Source: Ooceraea biroi (taxonomy: Eukaryota; Arthropoda; Insecta; Hymenoptera; Formicidae). Taken from it: a stretch of DNA of 64,000 bases. Position 1 is the first letter of the stretch. The number at the start of each line of letters is the position of its first letter. The DNA lies in the NCBI RefSeq assembly GCF_003672135.1, contig NC_039516.1, forward strand, positions 6,741,838-6,805,837, written 5' to 3'. Of the stretch, positions 26,801 through 39,500 are shown piece by piece. A model generated the notes under the pieces. It worked only from the letters and a program-made list of their open reading frames with translations, made no database searches and was not told the DNA's origin. Both the position numbers and the translations under genes were made by a program.

Positions 26801-29800
26801 GCAGCGCCATATCTATTTTGAATATGTGCCACGATGCATCGCTCGAATTTATATACTTGTTTTGCGCTCTTCGCTTCCCCGTTTTTTTCCGTTTTATTCT
26901 CGTGTCCCGCGAGATGAAGCTCTTAAAACCGTGAGCGAAATCGCAGTTGCCGAGAACATCTCTGTAACAAGTAAAGTTATTATGAAAGTGCGCGAAAGTT
27001 CACGCGCGCACGCGGAAATCGGATTAATTTGTTGCTTTAATATATTTAACCACGCTAAAAAAAAAGGAAACTTTCATCCCTTGATCAGTGCTGGCAGCCT
27101 CAGTGGCGCTTTAGCGTCCGCGTGATTCGCTCGCTCATTTTTCCAGGTCGCATTTATTTTTGCAGGTTGCGGTGCCGGAAGATCCATACGTCCACCTCGG
27201 CGATTTGCCTCGGCGACAGCCACGTTAATTGCGAGGCAAATTGCTACCAGCAAAACTCACCTGATTATTCTCGTTGGAACCCTGCCGTGAGCGGTCAAAT
27301 CCGAGGCTGGACGAGAATTACGCAGTCAACGGCAGTCCCTTACGGCCCTTTTGTTCGACTGTGTTTGCAGGTCTCCGCGCTCGAAGCCGAGGGCAAACGG
27401 CACAGTGTTCGACCGTTCCTTTCAAACACCCTCGAGGGTGAGTGACTCGAATTTCGAAAGCTCCACCGTCAGCTCGCAAATGCGGCTCTGCGTGTCGCGA
27501 CTAATTCACTTATTCGCATTAAATCCCGCGGTTTCCCCTCAATACTCGCGGCGAGATGAAAGGTGTTCCGTGTACCGCGTATTTCACGAATATTTGCGGA
27601 ACGCGGGCTTACAGTCCGGCCGGTGTGTTCTCCGTGTTTCCGCTTGGCGGAAATCATGAATTCCCTTTACCTACCTTAATCCCCGGCGTCTTCGTTAACC
27701 GATTGATTGACGACCGCTTTGTTGACGCAATCTAGATGTACAACGTACGGTGCTCAATATGCAGGCTCGAGGCATGCATCTCATTTACATCTCGCGGTGA
27801 GTTAGGGTAATTGCGAGTTAGCATATTCCTTCTCGACGCGTCAGTGGCAATTAGAATGGGGACCGGACGAGAGAGAGACAGGTACCCCAATAATGTCAGG
27901 CACTGATTTATCGGGCCGTTTCCGGTCGCTTGTCTCTATCTGCCAGGGCGCACTCCCTTCTTTATTAGGGCAACGTGCGAGGAGCGCAGAGCGCGTGTGA
28001 GCGGACAGCTTCGTTAGAGGCTCGACCGACCGGAAGAGTCGTTAACTACGGGCAGCGAAGTACACGCGAACGGTTTGCATGACCGCCAATTTCGCACGTG
28101 CCCTGCGCTCCGCTTCGATGTACAAGCGGTCTGCTCGGGTGGCCTGCGTGTGGAAGTACCATTTACACCCTAATAAATTTCGAACAATAATTATCGAACG
28201 CGCTACCTCGTGTTGCATCGCTGCGTGTTGCGTCACGGGGCTCAATCGAAACGTACGCGCCCGCGCGCGAATAATACGCGAAACATCGCATTGTTTTACA
28301 TTTATTTCTGGCATTCCGAATATTTCCATTGATTGCGCTTATGCCTTTTATTATTATTCGGTGAACCATTTGTAACTTGATTGTCGTGAATTTATCCGTG
28401 AAACTTTCGCGCCGCGCAATTTTCAGTTAATTCATTCATCGCAGGTAATGTAATATCAGATAAAACTCGTATGTGATATTACAACAAATGTATATACCTA
28501 TATGTCGAATATATGTCTGAAATCTGAGACTTCGAGAAGAAGGAATTTGCGATTGAAGCGTTTGTATTAAAATGTCTATATCTAATTACAAAGTCTAACG
28601 AGGACGCGAATAATTAATTATATTCAAATAACGAATATCGATGAGCTTCCATTTGAATGGCGCGCTTAAAATTACCCACGATATAATTATGGGTAGGAAA
28701 ACATTTATGAAATTTATTTAAACGCGTCGGTGAAATTCCGCTTTAATGAGCTGCGAATCTGCAAATTAAGCGCCAACTGTTTCACCCTTGTAGCCGTTTA
28801 ACATTCTTATCGCAAAGAAAGCTTGCATCTTGCAGTTTGCATATAAAAGAAAGTAAGTATAATACTAATAATTAATAAACACGACAAACCAGCCTCGGAA
28901 TGTACCCTCGATTGACGTCTCCTTTGAATGAGCGAGTCGCTTTTCAGGCATAAATTAATTCACCGATGGAGGAGCCGCACGACTTCGTAGCCACCGAAAG
29001 CGTAGCCGAAGGGCAGACAGAGCACTCGTTTACCCCGTGGTGCCTTCGGCGAACCAAGCCACCCTGTATCGACCCAGCGACGCCCACTCAAAGAGCGACC
29101 CCCACCATGAGTGACCCCATCCAACGGCGACCGGTACCATTTCGCCCAAAAATTCCAGAACACGGTACACTGCGTTGCGAGCGGGTCAAGTCGCCAAATT
29201 ACTTTTTACATGCAGCATTCACGAGATTTCCCGTATGTGTCGTATCAATGATATACGTCGCTGATAAATCCGTGCAAATCCGCTGCTGACGAGTTGACTT
29301 TTTAGGCCCGCGAAAGTCAGATCTTGGTGGGCCGAGTCGCGATACCGCGATACATCTAACTGATCATCGTCGGGAAAAAAGGTCAGGTGATGTATACGTT
29401 TTTGAATTCTGCGTCGTGCGATTCGCGCAACCGCAACAAAAAACGTGCCGGTAAAAACGTAATTTATAAGACAACTTTGAATCGGACGGGGCTGCGTACG
29501 AAACAGGAGCGGGACCGGCCGGGTCTTTTTCCCCGGGATAACGTCGTAAATCATCCGGCGAAATTTATCATGTCAGTTGTACATCAGCCCGCCTATAACT
29601 CCGTGTAAAAAAATACGAGGGGCATTAGTGAGAGAGCCGGCTCCATCGAAGCTACCGGTCGTATTCCCAGTTTATCGTGCGGACTATTGCTTCCGGAACG
29701 ATTTTATTCTCTCCAGACACATTGGGGGTGAATATCTCCCGCCAGGAGAACGGCTGATATGAAATTACACGAGTGCGGGGTGGTTTCCTCGGTAAATATC

Positions 29801-32800
29801 CCGATGCCTACGTGCACGCTACATCTCTCGAAATTTTATTATAACATGCAGTATACTCACTGCTGTAATACGCTTCTTTCTCTTTCTCTCTGCCATCGTG
29901 GTACGTCTCTCTCGTCGACAAGGGAATGCTACGTTCGGTTAAATTATCCTCCCCGGACGATGACAGATCCATTTCGTCAGCTCCATGTGTGCGTGCAGTA
30001 CACAACGATGTTTCGCTCGTCGCGACATATTTACAACGACATTTACAGTGGCCGAAACAAAACTCCGTGCACGTGTCCAAATTATTTCCAAATAGCGCTG
30101 TATCCATCGAGACGATAGAGGAGTCTGGTTACCGCCTCCACTTAGCTCGGTGTTCACCGCGAAAATCCCACCGATTCCTCTTTCCGTGAACGCGAGAGAT
30201 TCCTCCCCATAATCCGTGAACGGAACGAGCACCACCCCTCGGCGATTCTCCTCGCCACTATCGCTGATCGTCGCGATTAATCAGTGCTTTGTATCGTAAG
30301 AACGCGCGCGCGTTATCCCCGCATCGCTTCGCACGCGAAAGAGCATTGCGAACCAAAGGGTGTTTTTTCTACACACTTGAACAGCTGTGTTACTCACGCA
30401 TACACGTGTATGTGGGTGATTTTCCGTCTAGCTTCGTCACTCGTATATAAATAACAATTTTCACAATTGAAGTAGGAATAATTTTATCTGTTTATATAGA
30501 GACGTTGAGTAAAAATAAAATAAAACGCCATTTGTGCGGTACGTATTAATGTAAGAAAGCAAGTTAACATTATCACGAGCTCACGCTCGAAATTATCCAG
30601 ACGGTCTAAGTATTAAAACGTGTTCTTGCATTATTAACTGTTTTACATTTAAAATGCCACAAAGAAACGTGCTATCTTCAAGTTACATAAATGGAATGTA
30701 TTACATAACACACTTAGGTTTGCAATGAGAAAGAGCACGCAAGCGAGAAGAAGAGGTGATCGATCCGCGCGGTAAATATCAAAATTTCATGCGGACCGAC
30801 GTATGTACGTGCGACGCAAAAATCGATCGCAGGAACGATCAGACGCGGCCTGTTTGCGCGAATTCTTACGCGAGGCCGGATACACCACCGAGCATGTTAT
30901 GTACTTCGTCATGTACTCGTCATCTGGCCCGACAGCAAATCGCTGCTATCGCGTTCGACGTGACGAGCATTTGCTGAAGCACCTATAGCAAGTATTTATT
31001 TTCACAGGCTGTTGCAAAACGGTGAATTATGAAGCCGAGAGAACGCGAGGAATCCGCGCGCGGATGCTGATCTAATGATCTAATCCGATGGAAGTTCCTG
31101 CAATTCGTTCCTTTGGAGGTGGCAGGTGAGAGTAGTAGATTAAAAAAGGAAGGGAGCAACAGCTTTTACGTACAGTCGATACCTCCCAATCCCTCTGAAT
31201 AAAGTACACATACTTGGAACTTTTATGCGGCATTGTCTCGTTCGCATAACGCGAATGTTTATGGGGCAGAATATGAAAATAGGATGGATGTTTCTCTGAA
31301 TTTATTTCTTCGTTCACGCGCATCGGGAAGTTCCAGGGCGTTCCAGGCGTACGTCGCATCCGGCGAAGGAGGAGCTCGGCATCGCGAAACGCTCCTGCTC
31401 TACGGATTTACGTATGCAAATAAAGCGAAATAATATTACCATCGAACTAAGAACGCGGACGGACCGTTGCGGCGAATTTAATTATCGATTCCCCGAGAGA
31501 GGGAATACTATTCTAGAGTGCAGCGTCTATTTCGGAAACGCGATGCGACCAAGAGGTAGCAGTTTATTTCTGCGAGTTCGATGGAATATTATTATCGCAA
31601 CAATGGCAGTTAGCATCCCTTTATTAGGATCTTTAAAAGTCGAACGATACGCACAAGGTTCTCTCGTATCGCGATGTACTCGCGTTCTATCTTTTCCACG
31701 CGCGGAAATGCGCTGTTGCTTAAAATTCAGTTCGCGTTCGATTCCGGTACCGACGCATGCAAATCCCTTAGATCTAATCGAACAATACGTTAATGCGTCC
31801 ACGGCGAAGATACATCGTGGTACAAAAGAATAATGCCGGTAACTCCGAGTGAGAGACGCGCGATTCTCACCATCACTTAGCAACATTTATTTATGTAACA
31901 TTCTCGCAAAATTTTTTAGTGGTCCACCGTGCGTCGCAAACGATCCTTTGACATCGTTCGTTAATATAATTGTCTAATTGTTGCAACTTTCATGCGAGGG
32001 ATTTGGCACCTCTCGCGCGTCACTCTTCGTTTCCGGCGATTCCAAATTAAGGCGTCAAATTAATGTTCCGTTCAGCTGGAGCTCGCGAGTCTCGCGTGTT
32101 CTCGCGAAAAATGTCCTCGTGTGATCAGGTACTTGACACGTCTTGACTCTTCTTCACGTCCCATCTTCTTCTCTCGCTTCTTCGCTCGCCGTTCCTCGGA
32201 TGTGCTCTCTCCTTTAATTTCCAGTAGTGGCAGCGATCGCACTCGCGACTCAATGCACAAGTCTTGTCGCCACGTCTCCCGCGAATTCTGATAAATTTCC
32301 CGCGTCACAATGCCACGGACGCATCGCTGCGACTCTCACCGCGGCATTTCTTTTCCATTCGCGTTTTCCCCTATCGCCTGCGTTTCTCTTCCCTTGTCTT
32401 TCTCTCTTCTTCTCTCTTTTTCTGCCCTCATTCCCGCATCTGTATGGACTCGATCGACGATGCAGTCTGCGAGAAACTTTTCCAGCTTGTACTTTGCAGC
32501 GCGAGACGGTCTCATGAGATTTACAACGACGACTTTTTATGGAATCCCTCGCCTTTTTATGTACTTTTTTCGTTGTTGCGCGAGGCCTCGTTAAATGTCG
32601 TAGTGCTCACGATTGTTTCTACGCGATCGTTGAACGAACGAAAAAGAGAGGGAAAGAGAGAAATTCTTAGATATCAGTTATTTAATCGGGTCGGGTCGGG
32701 TCGATTTGATCTCGGAAATAGCCAGAGGTACGAATTTAGCAGCGGCAGCAACCGCGTAGACGTGCCCGGCTTTAGCCGTTAGTACGCAAGAATGTTCCGC

Positions 32801-33222
32801 GGATGCGGCTGTTACGCTAGTCTGCAACTATTCCAGAGTTTGCCCGGGTATACGGAATATACATAGCTGGAATATTCCACAGCATCGACTCATCATAAGA
32901 ATCGGAAGATTCGCAGCAAGCATCGATGGTGAGAAATCGATGGCGCGACGCAATGTAACGCAATGTTTCGCAAACGCGACTATTTTATTGTATCATTTAT
33001 CATTCGAGCGAATGCCGCTTCAAATTGCCATGAGACATCTCTGCAGACCGTCTACGCAACTCACTATCAAGCCTGCTGTACACGCAAGCGAAATCGCACG
33101 ACCGATAAATCTTCATTTCGTCTGGATTTTTTTTTACAGAGTTTTTACTCTCGCAACTCAATTGTCCTCCCTGACGATTCACAGTTTTACGGCACGCTGC
33201 TCCCGCATCGGATCCGGGTCGT

Positions 33223-33228
33223 TTTTAT
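33223..33228 (-). terminator. Candidate polyadenylation signal of the receptor gene
   Basis: The plus strand TTTATT reads AATAAA on the minus strand, about 60 bases after the receptor stop codon. It would give a very short 3' UTR. A second AATAAA lies at 32984-32989, about 300 bases after the stop. Choosing between them needs transcript 3' ends. Confidence 0.5.
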
Positions 33229-33287
33229 TCCGCCGGTCAGCGACCGACCAAACGCTTGACGCCAGAATCGATGACGAAGAATCCGTG

Positions 33288-33542
33288 TTAAACGCTGGCA
33301 CGAGCCAGATGTCCGGGGGTTGCGACCGTGGTAGTAGGGGGTGTGGTGGTCGTCGTTGTCGTTGGTCTTGGTATCGGCGAACGCTTCATAGGCAGACTTC
33401 GACCACCCTGCTTGTTCTTGACCCATGGCCACTGCAAGGTACGTATCAGGGTGTTCCGGAAGTCCTCGGAGAAGAGGCAATAAATGTAAAACGTGATCGA
33501 GTAATTGATCACTTCCAGCAGATTGGCCAATGCGCGGAACAC
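33288..33542 (-). CDS. Receptor exon 5: TM7, helix 8, Thr-rich tail, stop
   Basis: It begins after an acceptor CAG (33545-33543) and encodes residues 303-386. TM7 reads VFRALANLLEVINYSITFYI followed by YC, then LFSEDFRNTL as helix 8. The cytoplasmic tail contains PRP, seven consecutive Thr, PP, three Thr and ends ARASV. The Thr run is encoded by an imperfect ACN trinucleotide repeat that reads GGT/CGT/TGT-like on the plus strand (33320-33375). The tail has many possible phosphorylation sites and a potentially length-variable stretch. Confidence 0.92.
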   Translation of the reverse strand: MFRALANLLEVINYSITFYIYCLFSEDFRNTLIRTLQWPWVKNKQGGRSLPMKRSPIPRPTTTTTTTPPTTTVATPGHLARASV

Positions 33543-36500
33543 CTGCAATCGTACGCGGCCGAATTAATGGACGGATTCATAATTGATGAAGTTGAGAATT
33601 GGGTATGAGGTGCTGGGCTAGAATAATTGAATTGGGAATTCCGGGCGTCAGACAGACGACGACGTAAATCCTGATTAAGAATTCTTTCCAGGTGATAAAA
33701 TAACGTGGATAAAAACAAGTTGGAAGAGTTAACAGCAACACGGAGTATTACCGCTTTAAAGTGAATTTTAATTTGGAATTCAATTTTAGCATCAATTCTA
33801 TGAAATTTCTAAATAAAATCTTAGAGATAGAGTTGGATATTAGTGCGTTTGAAAATATAGGAAATAACGTATAATTAAAATTTTAATATAAATTTCGTTA
33901 CCTGATAAGGGTAATTGTTGAGATTGCTCTCGCTGAGAGTAACGTTTAATATAACCATAGGACTAACGCAGATTAGGAACAGGATGCTGGTGCTACTCAG
34001 CAACAGGATGAGCCTTCGTTCTTCGGCGAAAGTTCTGGGATCCTCGTCGTTGCTGACGGTCCTCGATAAGGTCATTCTCCGACGTCGCTCACAAGATCTC
34101 CTATACACGATCATTATTCTCAGGTTGAACCCGGCGAGGAGGATCGTCGGTGCCACTTTGAAAACCATCTCCAGTACCACCTTGTATACCTGAAATACGT
34201 TTTCGTGTTACCTACATGAGACGAGTTATCAGATTATAACGCTTAAAGCTAAAGACGGTAATTACCGTTTCAAGATTGTAAAAAGAATTTAATCTAATGT
34301 TTCGAGTGCTACAGAAATGCTGGCCTTAATTTAAAATGTCAGCGTTCTTTTATGACGGATTTTAATCAATTCAGAGTTAATGAAATATTTTGCGTAATTA
34401 GCATTGATAATACACCGCTAGGTGCAATTAATGCGGAATTGATCGCGTGAATTGATAATGTCATATTGTCAGTTCTGAAACGTGTTCTCTCAAAATAATT
34501 TTTATGAAGAGAGAGAGGGGGGGAGGGGGGAGCGAGGGAAGGAGGACAGCGTCCATGCAAACAAAGAGCACAAATTACCTGATAGTACCACGAGTTGAGA
34601 AACGACTGATTTTCCCTCTTCTGGTAGATTAGGGGTCCGCCGGGCGCTAGCAAGCAGGTCGTAATTTCACCTCGAAATACGCTCGGCAGATAAACGAGAA
34701 ATGTAACCAGTGGGATGAGCACCACTGTTAGGTGAGGCGGTCCGCAGAGTGGTCGCGTGTGTTGTCCGGGATGACAGACGCTTACGTAACGCTCCACTGT
34801 CAATGCCAGAAGCATCATTACTCCAACCCCTATGCATACAATTAACCCCTATATCTCTCTCTCGAATACGGTGCTGTGCGGAGTCGCCCTTAAAAGCCCT
34901 CTCCATCGCGCAGATACACGTGCGCACGCAAACTGCGAGCCGAGAAATTTCCGCGACTCGTTTCGGTATCATTTCGCGCGAAACGATTGTAATTCGCGCC
35001 CCATTTCCCTCTCTGCACGTGACTTTTCCGACTACATCAGAATCAACTTCTGATCGTTATCATCACTGTAACTTGCAAGACCCGCTGCGATACGGGAAGC
35101 CGAAAGTTCCTTGCCGCGAACAAAGTTCCGACGAGCGAACTTCCATGTATTTCTTCTGTGCGCAATGCGGCGAATGGATAACGCTGATAGATTCATCTCC
35201 CTGCGGCAGGAATTGTATCTGCTGTTTTCGCGGAAATGATGTTAACGGGTTTTCAACGAAACGCGAGAGGGAAGAAAAAGAGCTGGAATTTTCGGACAAA
35301 TAAAATTTCCAGCAGCGCGGAACGGGTGGAATCGCGGCGCCTGTCTCGCGTAATTTTCGACGAGCGAGCGGTAATTATAACAACGAAGCGTTTTGCCATT
35401 TACCGAGACAGCCGTTCCCGAGGAAGAGCTCGAGGTGAGCGTGGTAGAAGGCCTGCGGCCAGCTGCTCCATCCTCCGGTCTCCTTGTGGATGAGAACTCT
35501 CAGCGCGAAGGGGATGCAGAACAGGATCGCAAGGAGTGCCGCCGCGGAATAACCTGCAAAAAGACGAGCGGTGCCTAAGCGGGGGTTAAGAAGGATCGCC
35601 AAACGGGGTAGAAACGAGGGCGCGGGCCAAGAGGGTCGGCCGAGAGTTAACTTGACTTCATAAACCCGGATCAACGGGCGAACCTGGCACAGGATTCATT
35701 TAATCATTCTCACTTCTTCTGAATATTTTGGAAAATGTTTCATTTTGCCTTGGCGGATTCCACGCGTGAAATAATAAGATAATAAAAGTAGAATTAAATC
35801 GTCCTGCGAAATCTCCGAGTATTCTTGAGCGTTCCGCTTTTTATTCGTTGCTCGCGCCGATGTAAAGCCGCCGCGTAAAATGGTACCACTTCTTTTACGA
35901 TCCTTAAAACAGCCCGGCCATTCCGCTTAATTGTTAATTAACCGCTAACACCGCTAACATGCAGTATTTGTTTTGTTCCACGTCTCAATTTTGTCGATCG
36001 ACACTTCGCGCGACGCCAGACAATCGAGAAACTGGATACGCCCTTTTTGCCAATTTCCATTTCGGTTTGCTGTTTTCGCATGGTTCCGTTGCACCGCTCG
36101 CGTCTCGTGTTACGGGCTTTTACCGTCCATTGACACCAATTAACGCCCGTATTTACCGTTCCGTACGGTGAAATTGCCTGAGCGCAATTAGATGTCGGAC
36201 TCCTGATCCTGCATCGTAGTACCATCGCAAATTGCTCGCTACGGAGAATTGCTTACGTGCTCCGAATGCGAATGCAGCAAGGAACTGACAGCAGCTCTTT
36301 CTACCATAATCAGAAAAATTTTTTGTTTAAAGGAGAACGATCTTCTTCTGCTTTATTCAGACTTAACAGTATATCGTAGAAAATTATTTAGACAAAACTG
36401 TACAAAATTATGCATTATTTGATTGTTACGTAATAAAATTATTAAAAGATTATAAAATAGTATGTATAGGCGTACAGCTATTATTCATACTGAGGATATG

Positions 36501-39500
36501 AGCCAGTAGGCTGTTTGCGGTTTATCTTCAACCAATGTATGATGAACTAACCAGGACAGTCTTCTTATCAACAACCGCTTCATCATACCGACCTTACGTT
36601 ATAAGCTTTCAGCTGCCGATAAGCTCGGAGGAGCTTGCTGGTAACTACCTTTTCCTTGGTCGACGACGGTCGAGCGAAGAACGAGGGTGGTTCCAACCCC
36701 TCGTCAGTCGATACCAACCCCCTTACCAACTGATCTGGCGCGCTCTGCAACTCTACCTCGTAGAGTCCCCGTTTAAGCGCTTCGCGTCCAGAGCGACAGT
36801 TACTTTAATTGCATGGGAAAAGTTCCTTCTCTCCCTCTCACCCCCGGTTTTTTCCCCGAAGTTTATTAAGGCGCCGCGATACACGCTCGCCCGAGTATGA
36901 AAGTCGCGCAAGAAGCCGGAAATTGGCTAATGTCGCGCGCGAATAAAAGTCGAGTTTTCCACCCGACTACGCGAACGCATCGCGGGAGCTCGTAAAACTT
37001 TTACGCCGGAGCTCCCGCATTGAGGCAAAATTGCGTCTTGCCATTTAAATTACGATTTCTTGCCGCCTGTCGTCCGTCAGCGGAACAGCCGCGAAGGAGA
37101 ACCGACTAGGTTCTATCAGGTTCCCTCGCCCTTCGCGAGATCGACGTGCGGCTTCTTGTCAAGGGATATCTCGTCCCATCTCGCCAGCTGCTTCGTCATT
37201 TTCCCGAAATTAACCCCTTGATATGTCACTCCCCGAATTAAACCCCCTGCCGGGGTTTATAAACTGACACAGATGCAGGATCCGCTACGCTCCGTTTCGG
37301 CTCAAGCCGGAGACACGCACAATGAATGCCCCAGCAAAATTATGTAATTTACATGATATTACGATCTCGTTTTAGTAACTCTAGGTAAGTGACATTTATT
37401 TAAGGAAACAGGTAATAGACGGAGATCGTGCAAACTGTGATTTCTCATCTCGGCGGAGCGTAATTACCGATCGCAATAATAGGATCGTGAGTTGGAGGCA
37501 TCAGGTTTACGCAATGATTATCTCACGGTTCGAACTCCGCAGATGTCGATGTAGTTTTTCGTCACGCGGACGTAATACCCGATACCATCATTACTTTCGA
37601 CTTATCCCTCGTTACGCGCGAATGCGCGCGACTCGCGTTCTGCAACTCTACCCCAATCGGCTTAACGAGCCTTTACTTTAATGAACGTGTGAATGTCTCT
37701 TAAATCGCGTAAAACACCGTAATCCGGCATCAAAAGTGCTCGTCGCGCCTCAATTACCGGAAACCGCCGCGGCTGATCTGCGCTCTCCATTTTTCTGGAA
37801 GGCGACGACGAGCGGACGAGGTGGGCGTCGAGCTCGTTAATGCACGCGGACAGAACGACGGAAATTAATGTGTCAGTGACCCGTTTTCGGGTCACGCTTC
37901 GTTTACCAAACCCTATCACGTTGATTGGCCGATTCTCCGTTTTCTTCTTCTACCACTCGTCGGCCGTCCACCTGCTGATAGAATGCGGGGGTGGACGGTG
38001 GAACCCATAAAATTCTGGATTGGAAAAGCCGATAGGAATAAATCCTATAAGACGTACGTCCGGCGCGTGGACACTTCTTGCGTGTGGCACGTAAGGTCGA
38101 GGGACTCTTACGCCCCTTCGGGGGGGAGAGCGTCACGAAATGTAGGCGAAACGTGCCGATTTTATCTCTTATCTCGAAAGCTGCGTGTCGAGTCGCCGCG
38201 CCGATGCGCGACGGATAAAGCCTTCCTATCTTGTTTCGTCTTCTGCGATGTAAGTGAGGAACTCGCATCTAGCGGATGTGTCAGTAACGCGCACACACGC
38301 GCGAATTTTTATCTGTAATTTTTTATGAGCCGCTTATACGAGTATGCTTCGTAGAAATTTATTTATTCGTTAATCAAGTCACTGAAAAGAATATTTTAAA
38401 CAATTTAAATTTAACATGGGGAATTAGATATTGTAGTAGTAAAAATAAATAATTATTAAAATAGTTCTGGGCGCGACTGACAAAGGGAACATTAATGGCC
38501 AAATATTCTTATACCACCGTTGTTCAAATTATGGATTAGGATTATTGCGACTCGTCGCTGCTGCGTCACGCACTATCAGGTACTGCATCATCGTCATACC
38601 TGAAGTTAATATTTACTGCATCTTCCGGTCGCGCGCGTCTGTGCAGATGCTATGTGTGCCTGTACGTCGACAAATACGGGAATAGTGAAGAAAAATGTCG
38701 CGATGTCTCGCCGGAGACGGGCGACGTTTTACAAATCGCGTCCTCCCGGCATGTTTAATTTATCGAAATCCCGAGGGAGAAGCCAGCTGCTGCAGCGGCC
38801 ATTTGTCACGAGGTTCCGCGCTGCGAAACTACACCGCGATGACGTCGCGTACCTGAACGGCTGCTTAACTCCACATAGAAGCGGCTGTTTCACCGTACAC
38901 CGTTAATCTGTCGTTTATCACGCCGGAAAGCCGCGACGCACGCGTGCGCCAGTGATATCCGGCGAACGGTCACACTCGGCGAATTTTGGAAGTGAGGTAG
39001 CCGCCCGTTGCCGATGCGATCTCCGTCGAGGTCACCGTCGAGCGCGGAATATCAATGCTCCTTCCGATCAAAACGGTATCGGGGAAAAAACAGACGAACG
39101 ACAACGACCTGATGTGAATCCAGATTCCGTCCGGCAGAGGCTAAAGCTGAGGCTAAACCCGAGGCGGAATCTATGCTGAATGAAACGCGAGACAAAATTG
39201 CAATTGCCTCGCAGATCTGCTTCGCATCAAAAAGCGAATCGCTCGAGAGAATGAAGATATTCGGTCTCACGGAGTGGCACGTGACATTTTTGCACGTGTG
39301 AGAAGAAAATATTACGCTTAATTCGCTCGCGAGTAGCAGCGTAGCGCAAACCAGACGTTGAATTTGGCGAAGTGTTCTTTCCTTATAGTCTGGCAGACTC
39401 GCCGCGTTTCCGTGTCGATGCCTCGTACCACCTGTTGAAAAACGTACATAATACGGAGTTCCCATTACTCTCGCAGCCGCTCGATGGGTCCTCCTCGTGT

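Larger units (their letters stand above)
19245..33222. other. Frequenin 5' flank and intergenic DNA up to the receptor 3' end
   Basis: No protein-coding gene could be supported here. The part next to 19244 must hold the frequenin 5' UTR and, directly or through upstream non-coding exons, its promoter. A possible 5'-UTR acceptor for the minus strand is the CAG at 19315-19313. A consensus minus-strand donor (CAG|GTGAGT) lies at 27261/27260 and would suit a distal 5'-UTR exon. The rest is unique-looking sequence with GA/CT microsatellites, a long polypyrimidine tract (23557-23880) and AT-rich patches (about 28.4-28.9 and 30.4-30.7 kb). The long frames around 23.2-24.1, 31.4-31.8 and 32.2-32.8 kb show no known motif and mostly reflect biased composition. 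Confidence 0.6.

Noticed and set aside
32940..33608. 222-codon plus-strand open frame
   Set aside because: Its 3' half is antisense to receptor exon 5, where the Thr repeat removes stops; the rest shows no motif.
34749..35303. 184-codon plus-strand open frame
   Set aside because: Antisense to receptor exon 3 and running into intron 2; no recognisable domain.
37525..37560. B-box-like sequence GGTTCGAACTCC suggesting a tRNA
   Set aside because: The bases around it do not form a T-arm stem, and no matching A box or acceptor stem is present.
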